From contig CM066034.1 of assembly GCA_033557465.1 (NCBI GenBank), forward strand, positions 987,265,637 to 987,329,636: DNA of 64,000 bases, given 5' to 3'. Position 1 is the first letter of the stretch, and each line of letters starts with the position of its first letter. The position numbers and the translations under genes are program-made. Below the pieces are notes generated by a model. The model made no database searches, had not been told where the DNA came from, and saw nothing but the letters and a program-made list of their open reading frames with translations. Positions 1-9,745 of this stretch are shown in pieces. The DNA comes from Ichthyophis bannanicus. Its lineage: Eukaryota; Chordata; Amphibia; Gymnophiona; Ichthyophiidae.

Positions 1-605
1 TCGTCAGTAGTAATGGACAAAAGACTCCTCACTATCGAACGCAATCTAGCGACTCTTTTAGCTACTTCGGTACCGCTAAAGTCTCTGCAGACGGTTCCGC
101 AGGCACCAGTACCGATGCCGGTACCAGTGCCAGTGCCCTCGATACCTGTTTCAGCAGGCATGCTTCCCCCGATGCCGAGCCTGGAATCTCTCTCCAGTAT
201 GGGGGATCAGGTACTGACTCGTTTCGGTACCGACATCGAGCGGTACCGACACCATCTGCTTCGGGAGAACCCGGTACTTCCTCCTTTTGAGTCTTCCGAT
301 TCCGATGACTCAGATGAGTCACCGGTACCAGAGCTGAACTTTTGCAAGATTCATCTCTTTCTCCTCAACGCAGAATATCCCCTCCTGAGAATATGTCTTT
401 TCATGATTTTGTACGTGATATGGCAAAGGATCTTGCCATTACAGTAGTACCAGAAAAGGAGCCTAGAGCAGAAGATTTGAGAATTCTTCAATATCCTTTG
501 GCTCCAAAGGAGGCAGCTATGGTTTCTATACACCAGATCTTACATGATCTAATGTCAAGAATGTGGGAAGCTCCTTTAACAGTATCTCCACATTCTAGAC
601 GTCTT

Positions 606-1392
606 GACACTATGTATCGAGTACCACCTTGCCCAGGGTTTCAGAAGACTCAGTTACCACATCATTCTATGGTGGTTGAGTCTGCCATGAGGCGGATTAA
701 GAGTGCTAAATGACACTCTTCCAATCCACCAGGTCGTGAGTCTAGAACACTGGATGCCTTTGGTCGTCGATGCTTTCAGTCCTCCATGCTATCAGCAAGA
801 ATCAGTTCCTATGTATTATACATGGGAATGTTTCTTGAACAGGTTACAAAAGACTTGGAGCTTTTGAACCCTTTTCTTCAAGAGGATAAACGGACAGATT
901 TGACTTTGGTCAAACATGCTCAAAATGTCTCTAAGTTTATGAATCGTGCTACTTTTGACTTTTGAATCTATTAGCAGAATGTCTGCTATATCCATAGGAG
1001 CATGTATCGAGTTCCACCATGTCCTGGTTTTCAAAAGACTCAGCTGCCACACCATTCAATGGTAGTGGAGTCAGCCATGCGTAGGATGAAAAGTGCAGAG
1101 AGACATGCATCCAATCCTCCAGGTCGTGAATGCAGGACTCTTGATGCTTTGGGGCGTTGAACATTTCAGGCTTCCATGCTTTCAGCTAGGATCAGCTCAT
1201 ATATTTTATATATGGGAATGTTCCTCAAAGAGGTCACAGGAGATTGAGCTTATGAGCCCCATTCTCCCTGATGACAAACGACAAGACTTCCTTACTCTTG
1301 TCAAGCATGCTCAAGACGTCTCCAAGTTTGTAAATCGTGCAGCCTTTGACTGCTTTGAATGCATCAGCAGAACTTCTGCTATTGCCATTGGT
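606..1392 (+). repeat. Diverged tandem duplication inside DIRS-A gag
   Basis: The stretch from about 612 (TGTATCGAGTACCACC) to 1000 is repeated from about 1004 (TGTATCGAGTTCCACC) to 1392. The two copies align throughout but differ at many positions, and each carries its own stops. The first copy breaks off after a segment encoding the equivalent of SAIAIGA and the sequence jumps back to MYRVPP. DIRS-B has this segment once. The divergence points to joining of two different template copies rather than a recent slippage duplication. Confidence 0.75.
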
Positions 1393-1530
1393 GCACGTCG
1401 GATTGCCTGGCTTCAGGCATCAGACTTGGAGAATTGGGTATAGGATAAATTAGGAAACATCCCTTGCACAGGAGAAAACCTCTTTGGCAAGAATTGGCAG
1501 GAAAAGGCTACTGAGATAGATGCTGACAGT

Positions 1531-2040
1531 ATTTTTATTTATTTATTTATTTATTTATTTTCTTCTATACCGCCCCTTCCAGCGATCAAGGGCGGTTTAC
1601 ATGAAACTTAACAATTGTACACAGTTGTATACATTTACATTAAACAATCGGAGTCAACTATTTACATTGAACGGTTAGGTACAACTATTTACATTGAACA
1701 ATAAACTTCAACTTTATGAGGTGTTGATAATACAAACAACTATTAATTATTTACATTGGAAATTTACAGTGGCTGAGTGTTGTGTGTAGGGCATGTGTGT
1801 TGTGTGTAGGGCATGTGTCGTTAGGTGTTGGAATTTATTTCCTTTTATGTCATAAGTCGGGGTGTGTGTGGGGGCAGGCAGGAGGGGAGGGAGAGTTATT
1901 TAGTTTTGAGTATGGGGGTTTTAGTGAGTGTAGGGGCATAGTTGTTATGGAGGTCTTTTAGGGGAATATGGGATTTCAAAGTGTTCAGTAAATAGGTAAG
2001 TTTTTAGTTCTTTCCTGAACTGAGAGAGGTCTTTTATCAC
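1531..2040 (-). mobile_element. L2-type LINE 3' end inserted in DIRS-A gag
   Basis: The segment begins with (ATTT)n followed by TATACCGCCCCTTCCAGCGATCAAGGGCGG. Read on the minus strand this is the end of an L2-like 3' UTR with its short A/T tail. The same sequence heads the longer antisense L2 copy at 46208. It also carries GTTCTTTCCTGAACTGAGAGAGGTCTTTTA, matching the C-terminal ORF region of the 46.5-kb copy. The gag frame is recognisable on both sides (up to GCTGACAGT and from TAGATTGTC), so this is an insertion with little target loss. Confidence 0.7.
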
Positions 2041-2175
2041 TCTAGATAGATTGTCAAAATCTACAGCCACTCCAGCCAAAAAGAAACCCTATAAAAAACC
2101 TTTTTTTAGCAAAAAAAAAAAAAAAAAGGAAGTTATATCCGTCCTATACCCAGCAAGGGCAAGCGCAGGGTCAAG

Positions 2176-3700
2176 TTGCTCAGAGAGGTCAACAACAACA
2201 ATCCAGACAACAAAAGAAGCCAAAAGGCCTTAGAGCTCAACCAACTCCACAGGCCCAACTCCCTTAAGGGCTTTGACTCCTTCATAGAGAACTTAGCCTT
2301 CCTGCCTCTGAAAGGTCCAGAACCCCTAAACATTCCAGGCAGGTTGTGTCATTTTGTCAACAGATGGCATCAAATAACAGCAGAAAATTGGACTCTGTCT
2401 ATTGTGGGGAAGGGGTACAAGCTTCATTTTCACAGTGTGCCCCCTCCTACAATCTTAAGACAGTTCAATTCCCAAACCTGTATAGACAATCTACTGGATC
2501 GAGAGGTCTCAACACTCCTTGCTCAAGGAGCAATAGAGGAGGTGCCCATTCTTCAACAGGGTACAGGGTTCTACTTCCCCTTTTTTCTTATCCCAAAGAA
2601 AACAGGAGGACACAGACCCATTCTAGACCTCAGAGAATTGAACAAATATCTGTTCCTAGAAAAGTTCAGAATGATTTCGCTGGGAACTCTGCTGACATAC
2701 CTCCAAAGTCAGGATTGGCTTTGTTCTCTAGATCTAAAGGACGCATATACTCACATTCTGATCCATCCAGATCACAGGAAATTCTTATTATTCTTTTTCA
2801 AGGAAAAACATTTCCAATACAGGGTCTTTCCCTTTGGTCTGGCTTTGGCACCAAGAGTATTCACAAAATGCATGGCAGTAGTAGCTGCATTTCTGCGAAC
2901 CCTAGGGATATTCATCTTCCCTTACTTAGACGACTGGCTCATTCGAGCCCCTATGGTTCCAGAAGCCAGCTCTGCACTGTCTCGCACAATGCGAATCCTT
3001 CAATACTTGGGATTGGTCATAAACTTCCCAAAATCTCAGCTTGCTCCATCTCAGTCCCTGGAGTTCATAGGAGCTCATTTAGATACCAGACAGGCAAGGG
3101 CTTTTCTCCCACAACCCCGCTGTCTTCCCATAGTGCACCTAGCTTCTCAAGCAGCGGTGAAGTCCTCCCTAACTGCCTGAGAACTACTACCACTATTGGG
3201 ACATATGGCATCCATGGTTAATGTGGTTCCCTATGCTCGCCTTCATATATGAGCAGTCCAGTGGACCCTATCCACACAGTGGACACAGGCCACAGGACAT
3301 CTGTTGGACAAAATATCAAACTCACGACGACTGATTTTGTCCCTCCAATGGTGGCAATCACTGGAAAAGCTTCTAGTGGGATCTCCTTTCCAGCAGCCCC
3401 TATTCCAGGCCACCCTAACAGATGCATCACAGGTGGGATGGGGAGTACACCTGCATCATCTCTCTACCCAGGGTACCGGGACTCCACAGAAGGCTTGTCT
3501 TCACATAAACCTCCTGGAACTCAAAGCAATCTATCTAGCTCTTCGAGTATTCCATGCCCAGCTCAGCTACAAGACAGTCCTAGTCCAAATTGACAATCAA
3601 GTAGCCATGTTCTACGTGAACAAGCAGGGCGGAACAGGCTCTCTGTCGTTATGCAACAAAGCTTTACAACTATGGGCCCTTGCCAGAGAGCATTAAATTC
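2176..3700 (+). pseudogene. DIRS-A reverse transcriptase and RNase H
   Basis: An uninterrupted 334-codon stretch (2176-3180) carries the RT fingers and palm: GGHRPILDLRELNKYL, then CSLDLKDAYTHI with a catalytic aspartate, FPFGLALAPRVFTK, and the active-site YLDD in FPYLDDWLI. This is the DIRS form of the more usual YxDD box. The same frame continues to RNase H, broken by TGA codons at 3178-3180 and near 3250 where DIRS-B has arginine codons. RNase H shows TDASQVGWGV, a conserved glutamate in NLLELKAIYLAL, and DNQVAMFYVNKQGG. A TAA at 3694-3696 ends the readable part. The enzyme copies element RNA into DNA and removes the RNA strand. Confidence 0.9.
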
Positions 3701-3776
3701 ACCTTCTCGTGGTATATCTTCCAGGCATTCAAAACCTTTCGGCAGACAAACTTAGCCGAGTATTGCTGCCTCACGA

Positions 3777-4196
3777 ATGGTCTCTCCACCTGGACCAGGT
3801 GGCCAAGATATTTCAGATCTGAGGAACTCTAGACATAGACCTATTTGCAAGTCCACTGAATGCAAACTTTCCCGGTTCTGTTCCAGAATTCCGGCTCAAA
3901 ATTGCCAGGCAAGGGATGCCTTCCTTCTTCACTGGGGTCACGACTTCCTCTATGCCTTCCCACCCATTCCCCTCATCCCCAAAACACTCTTCAAGCTTCA
4001 GAGAGACAGAAGTCGTCTGATCCTCATAGCGCCACAGTGGCCACGCCAAACGTGGTATCCCCTGCTTCTACATCTCTCTCAAGCTGCACCTCTGCAGTTA
4101 GGATGTGCTCCAGATCTTCTCTCCCAAGAGAACAGGATGCTATGGCACCCGAATCCCCAGTCCCTGCATCTCACGGCCTGGTTGCTGAAAGCTTAG
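3777..4196 (+). pseudogene. DIRS-A methyltransferase-like domain (post-RNase H region)
   Basis: This segment follows RNase H in a shifted frame. It has the conserved pattern SRFCSRIPAQNCQARDAFLL, then HWGHDFLYAFPPIPLIPK with an FPP motif, then LILIAPQWPRQTWYPLL. DIRS elements commonly carry a Dam-like adenine methyltransferase-related domain between RNase H and the recombinase, and the PP motif here fits it. I infer that identity from position and motif. In DIRS-B the matching region is fused in frame with RNase H (25023-26246 minus). Whether it is catalytically active in any copy cannot be judged from sequence alone. Confidence 0.6.
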
Positions 4197-5232
4197 ACCT
4201 TCAGGATCTCTATCTTTCCCAACAGGTAAAAGATATCCTTCAGGCTTCTAGAAAACCTTCCACAAGATGCTCTTACGCCTTCAAGTGGAAACGTTTTACT
4301 ATTTGGTGTTCGCAGAAGAGGTTAAACCCCCTTATGATACCTTGGAATCGATACTAGAGTATCTACTTCATTTATCAAATTCTGGTCTAAAGACCAATTC
4401 AGTAAGAGTCCATCTTAGTGCAATTGCAGCTTCCTATAAGCCTCTAAATGGACAATCAATTTCCTCTCATCCACTCGTATCAAGATTTATGAGAGGTCTT
4501 CTATTAACAAAGCCTCCCATCAGGCCACCACCGGTGGCATGGCATTTAAGCCTAGTTCTCGGGCAGCTCATGAAACCGCCCTTTGAACCTTTAGCCACTA
4601 CAACCCTAAAGCTTTTATCCTGGAAGGTCATCTTCCTAATTGCAATCACCTCTGCACGTCGCATTAGTGAATTGCAAGCTTTGGTGGCTGATCCTCCTTA
4701 TACTAGGTTTCACCATGATAAGGTTGTTCTCAGAATTCATCCACACTTTATGCCAAAGGTGGTTTCGCCTTTTCATTTAAATCAATCGATTTATCTTCCT
4801 GTATTCTTTCCAAGGCCCCATGCCTCTAATGCAGAAAGGAACCTTCATACTTTGGATTGTAAAAGAGCCTTGGCCTTTTACCTACAAAGAACACAGCAGC
4901 ATAGAAGGTCTTCTCAACTTTTTATTGCTTTTGATTCTAGTCATTTGGGACTTCCAGTCTCTAAGAGAACTCTATCCAAATGGATTGCACAATGTATATC
5001 CTTTGCTTATGAGAGTAATCGTCGTCTTCTTCACGGCCATGTCACAGCTCATAATGTGAGAGCCATGGCAGCCTCTATGGCTAACCTTCACTCTGTATCT
5101 ATCGATGACATTTGTCGAGCAGCCACCTGGGCTTCAGTACACACCTTTACAGCCCACTACTGCCTAGATAAAGCCTCCCGTCGGGATGCCGCCTTTGGCC
5201 AAGCTGTTCTTCAAAATGTCTTTCAGACCTAA
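4184..5232 (+). pseudogene. DIRS-A tyrosine recombinase
   Basis: The N-terminal SAM-like/core-binding part (LYLSQQVKDILQASRKPS) is read in one frame up to about 4357. The rest is in the 321-codon frame 4267-5232, so one frameshift lies near 4290. Catalytic residues of the tyrosine recombinase fold are visible: arginine in TSARRISELQALV, the H-x-x-R box in VTAHNVRAMAAS, a W/H position in RAATWASVHTF, and the likely nucleophile in TAHYCLDKASRRD. The protein joins the circular cDNA to the chromosome. It overlaps the end of the upstream ORF, as is usual for DIRS elements. Confidence 0.9.
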
Positions 5233-5354
5233 TTCAACTCCTACCCACCAACCCTGGTGGGATGCCAGAGATCCATGGGAGGAAGCATGGCCCACCTTAC
5301 TATAGGTGGCAGCTTCCGGGGGCTATCTCCCTGGCATCTTCAGCTAGGGAGTCC

Positions 5355-5462
5355 CCATATGTGAAGACTACATTCCTGCTTGTTCCTTGAGATAGCGTAG
5401 TTACTCACCTGTAGCAGGTGATCTCCGGGAACAGCAGGAATTTAGTCTTCACAACCCACCCA
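5355..5462 (+). repeat. DIRS-A internal complementary region (ICR)
   Basis: The sequence runs from CCATATGTGAAGACTACATTCC through GAGATAGCGTAGTTACTCACC to GGAATTTAGTCTTCACA. It is the complement of the element's left terminus (ending GAGATAGC) joined to the complement of its right terminus (starting TAGTTACTCACC). An ICR that reproduces the circle junction is the hallmark of DIRS elements and serves to rebuild the complete ends during replication. The same join is seen in DIRS-B at 23757-23885. Confidence 0.85.
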
Positions 5463-5544
5463 CCTCCCCTGGGAGTCGTCTCTCTATCTCTGTCTCTTTC
5501 CACTCTCCCTCTATCTTTTCACTCAGCTACAAACCTATCTGAAG

Positions 5545-5721
5545 AGGGACAGTTGGAAAGGCGGGAAGACAGCGCGCATATGCTGAGGGATGCTCCCAAA
5601 AGCGTTCCTATTGGACGCTGGGGAGCGTTCCCGCGCAGGCTCCGTCGGTACCGACGATACCCATATGTGAAGACTAAATTCCTGCTTTTCCTGGAGATCA
5701 CCTGTTACATGTGAGTAACTA
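5545..5721 (+). repeat. DIRS-A right inverted terminal repeat
   Basis: It contains GAGGGACAGTTGG, TTGGACGCTGGGGAGCGTTCCCGCGCAGGC, the 14-bp palindrome CGTCGGTACCGACG, CCATATGTGAAGAC and the terminal CACCTGTTACATGTGAGTAACTA. Most of this recurs in inverted form at the left ends of DIRS-B and DIRS-D. Confidence 0.85.
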
Positions 5722-6590
5722 CACTTTATCCACAATGACGCCTAAATCTTTTTCCTGGGTGGTGGTTCCTAATGTGGAACCTTGCATCGTGTAACCATAG
5801 TTTGGGTTGTTCTTCCCTAGGTGCATAACTTTGCACTTGTCCACATTAAATTTCATCTGCCATTTTGATGCCCAGTCTTCCAATTTATCAAGATCCTCTT
5901 GCAATTTTCCACACTCATGTGTTTTAACAATTTTAAATAGTTTTGTCTCATCTGCAAATTTGATAACCTCACTCGTTCCCTTTTTCAGGTCATTTATTAA
6001 TATGTCAAAGCAGCAGACCCAGCACAGATCCCTGGGGTACACCATTATTCACCTTTCTCCATTGGGAAAATTTGGCCATTTAGCCCTACCCTCTGCTTTC
6101 TATCTTTTAACCAGTTCCTGTTTCACAATAGTACACTGCCTCCTATCTCATGACTCTTTAGTTTTGCCAAAAGTCTCCGATGAGGGACCTTGTCAAAGGC
6201 TTTCTGAAAGTCGAAATACACTATATCAACTTACTCACCTTTGTCTACCTTTTTATTCACACATTCAAAAAAACATAACAGATTAGTAAGACAAGATCTT
6301 CCTTGTCTAAACCCATGTTGGCTGTCTCCCATTAAGCCATGTTCAGCAATTTTGTTCTTTATGATGGTTTCTACTATTTTTCCCAGTGCTGACGTCAGGC
6401 TTACCGGTCTGTAGTTTCCCGGATCACCCCTGGAACCCTTTTTAAAAATTGGCGTTACGTTGGTCATCCTCCAATCTTCAGGTATTACAGATGATTTTAA
6501 TCATAGTTCACAGATTACTAATAGCATGTCTACAATCTCATATTTCAGTTCTTTCAACATCCTTGGTATGCCTACAAGAATCCAGCCTGT
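5722..6590 (-). mobile_element. CR1-like LINE fragment (reverse transcriptase part)
   Basis: The minus strand reads WRMTNVTPIFKKGSRGDPG, NYRPVSLTSALGKIVE, HGFRQGRSCLTNLL and then, after frame breaks, INDLKKGTSEVIKFADETKL and NVDKCKVMHLGKNN. These are the RT motifs of CR1-type LINEs; FADE replaces the catalytic FADD. The fragment ends before the RT C-terminus at DIRS-A and starts inside the upstream linker near 6590, so it is broken at both ends. Numerous stops show it is dead. Confidence 0.85.
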
Positions 6591-6777
6591 GCTGAAAAAT
6601 CATGGACACTCTTATCAAATATTGACACATTTTGTTTCCTGAATAAAACTTTGAAAATGACATATATATCTTTGGTTCTTAAAGCTTTTGACCATGAAAG
6701 TGACAATAACACGTACTTTTCTAATAAAATTCTGATATTTTGGACTCTGCCTTAATTTTTTGGCCACTACTGTAGCA
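6591..6777. mobile_element. Possible Tc1-type transposon end
   Basis: The right edge reads AATTTTTTGGCCACTACTGTAGC; its complement starts CTACAGTAGTGGCCAAAAAATT, which resembles the inverted termini of Tc1-like elements. No transposase and no opposite terminus are visible, so this is at most a solo end or a short non-autonomous copy. Confidence 0.3.
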
Positions 6778-6826
6778 CCAAGCTGTTGTGATCTTAAATC
6801 AGCTGCTTTAGTATATTTTTGTGTGC

Positions 6827-7121
6827 ATTATTTATTTATTTTATTTTTATTTTAGTTGTATTTATATCCCGCTTTTCACCGGGTCAAAGCGGTCAATTGG
6901 GAGATACATTTAACACGAGGGGATATGACACACATACGCTAATACTTACAGGGAACATGGGCAATGGAGGGTTAAGTGGCTTGCCCAAGACCACAAGGAG
7001 TGCCTACAGGACTAGAAATCCCAGTCCCTCCGGCCTGAGATTGCTGTCCCCAGGTGGGACTTGAACCCCCTGCCCTCCGGCCCGAAGTACCTTGTCCTAA
7101 CCACTAGGCCACTCCTCCCCC
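6827..7121 (-). mobile_element. MIR-like SINE with L2-type tail (near full length)
   Basis: Read on the minus strand the segment opens with a tRNA-like head (GTGGCCTAGTGGTTAGGACA resembling an A box, GGTTCAAGTCCCACC resembling a B box). It then has the core GTGGTCTTGGGCAAGCCACT followed by TAACCCTCCATTGCCC, and ends with a GACCGCTTTGACCC stretch and an (AAAT)n tail like the L2 LINE 3' ends here. The core matches the shared CORE/MIR segment. The head contains an internal partial duplication (GTCCCTCCGGCCTGAGATTG and TGCCCTCCGGCCCGA on the plus strand). Such SINEs are copied by L2 enzymes. Confidence 0.7.
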
Positions 7122-7860
7122 TAGTCCACTTAAATATTTTTTGTGTGTTACATCCATATTAGCCATAATGCAGATTAGCATAAATTCATACACTATAATA
7201 CAGTTAGTAGTTGGGCTCACACTAGTGTAATTTTGTAGACTGACCTCTTTGCTATAAACCTTTCTGGGGTTAGAACCTGGCAATCCTGGTTCCCTGCCCT
7301 TCAACATTACATCATTCTATTTTGCATCCCCAGGTTCTTTATTGCAAGGCTTTTGAAAACTTGCTGCATGGTTGGGTTTTGTTGCGCATAGTAGCCAGAA
7401 TGACCAAGCCCTGCAGTCTCCTTTTTATCTTTGCAAGCTGGGTTTGAGGCATCGGTCTTGCCGTTTGTTAAGCTGGTACCCAGAGTGTTCTTACTCACAG
7501 ATTTCCATCCTCCAGCTGGAGAAGCCACATTAATACTAGCAATAAGGACCATTGACGTTAGACACAGAATTTATGGTCTTAGGGAATAATACTGTAGATG
7601 GTTTGGCAAGATCTGCTGCTGTTCTCAGAGGCCCTTAAAAGCACAAACTTAGAATTACAAGTTCCTTATGTGGACATATGCTCTAATGTATTATCCTTAT
7701 AATTTCTGTTGGGGGTAGGAAGGCACAAACGCTATTCCAGATCTATTTGAAATTCTTTACAAAGGCCATGAGAAACTGTCTGGAGCCATCTAATTAACCG
7801 GTTGTGTATTAGTCTGTGAGTGCTGTACTTATTAGTTTTTTATAAATTCGCTTTCATTGT
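7122..7860. other. Unassigned sequence with one arm of a 47-bp direct duplication
   Basis: No ORF or known repeat is recognisable. TATGCTCTAATGTATTATCC and the following AATTTCTGTTGGGGGTAG at 7677-7724 recur almost exactly at 8027-8073, on the far side of the SINE fragment at 7861-8024. Confidence 0.4.
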
Positions 7861-8024
7861 ATTTAATTATTTATTAAAAATTTCTTATATACTGCCTTTC
7901 ATGATATCAAGGCGGTTTACATTGAACAAACTGAAATTACATTGAATAGGGCATTATAACTTGGAGATAACTATTTTACAGGGAACATGGGCAATGGAGG
8001 GTTAAGTGGCTTGCCCAAGACCAC
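7861..8024 (-). mobile_element. MIR-like SINE, head missing
   Basis: It has the L2-like tail (ATTTATTAAAAATTTCTTATATACTGCC, ATCAAGGCGGTTTACATTGAAC) and the core GGAGGGTTAAGTGGCTTGCCCAAGACCAC shared with the copy at 6827-7121. It stops before the tRNA-derived head. The adjoining sequence repeats host sequence found 350 bp upstream. Confidence 0.65.
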
Positions 8025-8026
8025 TT

Positions 8027-8404
8027 ATGCTCTAATGTATTATTATCCTTGTAATTTCTGTTGGGGGTAGCTTTGTATAGCTATGGAACAGCCTGAGCTT
8101 CCGTTTCTCACTTTGGACAAGTCTGATATGCCTTTCACATTTCTGCTATTTTATGTCTCGCACACACAAACAGAGCTCTACTTAAGCAATGTGTTTTCAG
8201 TGGAAGCTTGCATGACTGTGACTGGCTCACGGTTTCCTTCACTTGAAGGACCCTTGACTTCTGAATTTTGCGTTCTGAAGTGTTCCCAGGAGAAGTACAG
8301 TATAAACAAGTGCTACGTATTCCAAGGTTTGTCCCTTGAAGCTGAAAGGTTTCTCTGGTTTGACAAATAGAGCTAGTGTCACATTTGCCATGATGGGTGG
8401 GAAA
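8027..8404. other. Unassigned sequence, second arm of the local duplication
   Basis: The first 47 bases duplicate 7677-7724. The rest includes a 95-codon open frame from 8083 with no motif I recognise and nothing to show that it is translated. Confidence 0.3.
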
Positions 8405-9745
8405 TATCTAAGATGGCATCAGTGTAGGGCATGTGAACGGGCTGCTTCACAGTCACTTCTTTATTTTCTATTTTACTCAGTTCTATTGTCAATAAAATGA
8501 GTAAAAGGAAAGGGAAGATCATGGTAGAGAATCCAGGCCCTTCCCTGCTTGGACAGGCCCAAATTTCTGACTGCTGTCAAAGTGGCAGGGAGTCAGAGGA
8601 CGCTACCCTCTCTGGCAGACTGGAGAAGGAAAGCCTGGCCTGCCCTGAGGATGTTTTGTTGAGCCCAGATGCCAAACCACCTCTTCCCTTACCTCTGCTG
8701 ACAAGTTTTCCCCCTCTCTGATGACGAAGGGAGCCTGGATACCAGCGAGGGATGCTGCCATGGAGGGCTTTGCCGGCACTGGGATTGGCTTTCCAGGTTC
8801 CACATCTGAAGGATCTGTGGCTGCCTTGCACTTGGGCACTAAGGGTCAAGTTGCAACGGCGATTCTACAAGCAGCAGGTGACCAGTCTGCCAGCGAGGGA
8901 GAGCATTCTGGAGAAGAGCCTGGGTGGCTGTAGGTAACCACCATTTTTAGGGGAGGGAGGAAGCCTGAAAAGGTAACACTGGAAGCTATATGGGAAACTA
9001 TCACACTATTGAATGTGACTGTGGGGACTAAGTTGGGTCCCTGGGAGAAATAGAATGGTGCTTAGGCTCCATATAAATTTAAGGGGAAAGACTGCATCTG
9101 TGGAAGGAGGCCTGTCTGAAGTGAAGACGGTACAAAGTAAAGTTTAAATATCTTTTGGGTATGCAGCAACAACTTGAAGTGTTTTAAAATAGATTAAGAC
9201 ACTTGAATATCAGAATTCTTAAATTTTTCCCTGAAACAACATATAATTCTAGATACTTGTTCAAGAAATATCTACTGGAGGGTCTACATTTTCCATCAGA
9301 GGTGATACCTTCCTTAAGTAGAGTTCTCTATCTTCTATCTAAGAAAAAGGACTCTCATACTGAGAGGGAGTGGGTGCTATGGCCCTGAACAATTGAAAAT
9401 TTACTTCAATATAAGATTACTGTAAAATGATGGTATAACTCCTGTATAATGTGTTCTAGTAGTCATCTTTCTAGCAATTGACGACCTGTTGACTGGTGTG
9501 ATGTTGGCTCTTATTTCTGTTAATTTGATTTATGTTTTGCCTTGTCCCCTTGAAGCTTTCTTCTAGAGTCTCTCACTTCAATTTTGTGGGCTTGGTAGAA
9601 GATGATTGTACCAATAGCATATTTCTAATGTTCAATTTCTGCTGCTTTTTTTTTTTTTTGCTTTGTTTGCATCTTATTTTCTTGCAAAGATGTTTGTTAT
9701 ATTTTGAAATTAATAAACTGCAAATTAAAAAAAATAAATACAGTA
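8405..9745 (+). mobile_element. L1-type element with ORF1 remnant, no ORF2, poly(A) end
   Basis: The copy starts near TCTAAGATGGCATC, like L1 5' UTRs. It carries an ORF1-like remnant and ends with TTTGAAATTAATAAACTGC followed by an A-rich tail at 9722-9740. The whole copy is only about 1.3 kb and shows no endonuclease or reverse transcriptase sequence, which in an L1 would take about 4 kb. This is the structure of a half-LINE (HAL1-like) or of an L1 with ORF2 deleted. A second copy with the same structure lies at 31391-32437 on the minus strand. Confidence 0.6.
8497..9400 (+). pseudogene. L1 ORF1-like protein remnant
   Basis: It begins MSKRKGKIMVENPGPS with an acidic, low-complexity N-terminus (LSPDAKPPLPLPL), as in vertebrate L1 ORF1. 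Further on (9202-9380) it reads NIRILKFFPETTYNSRYLFK then KYLLEGLHFPSEVIPSLSRV, which resembles the C-terminal RNA-binding part of L1 ORF1. The middle (coiled-coil region) is full of stops and frameshifts. ORF1 proteins are RNA-binding trimers that coat L1 RNA. Identification is by motif resemblance only. Confidence 0.5.

Larger units (their letters stand above)
13..2230 (+). pseudogene. DIRS-A gag remnant (frameshifted, partly duplicated, interrupted)
   Basis: The first readable stretch (13-330) is proline/valine rich (PVPVPVPS) with a serine/aspartate patch (SSDSDDSDES). It then shifts frame near 335 into a conserved block (FHDFVRDMAKDLAI) that ends at a stop near 711. The same block is readable in DIRS-B at 27076-27882 minus, so these are decayed parts of one protein. 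Gag proteins of these elements are presumed to form the nucleoprotein particle. The segment from about 606 to 1000 recurs at 1003-1392. The frame resumes with a lysine-rich stretch after the L2 insertion at 2041. The assignment as gag rests on position before RT and homology to the other copies here. Confidence 0.7.
1..5721 (+). mobile_element. DIRS-A: DIRS retrotransposon, left end cut by the window
   Basis: The order gag, reverse transcriptase, RNase H, methyltransferase-like domain, tyrosine recombinase, internal complementary region, right inverted terminus is the layout of the DIRS order. These elements integrate with a tyrosine recombinase through a circular intermediate rather than with a DDE integrase, so they lack LTRs and target duplications. 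The right end finishes with GTGAGTAACTA near 5721, directly against an antisense CR1 fragment. The left terminus and the zinc-finger part of gag lie before base 1. Every reading frame is damaged except long RT and YR stretches. An L2 fragment sits in gag, and part of gag is present twice. Its closest relative in the window is DIRS-B on the minus strand at 23512-29180. Confidence 0.9.

Noticed and set aside
1531..1560. CRISPR or satellite array from the ATTT repeats
   Set aside because: These are short LINE/SINE 3' tails without spacers.
2346..3221. 291-codon plus-strand frame overlapping the DIRS-A RT
   Set aside because: It is the shadow of the RT frame; composition is serine/arginine rich and no motif appears, while the other frame has all RT boxes.
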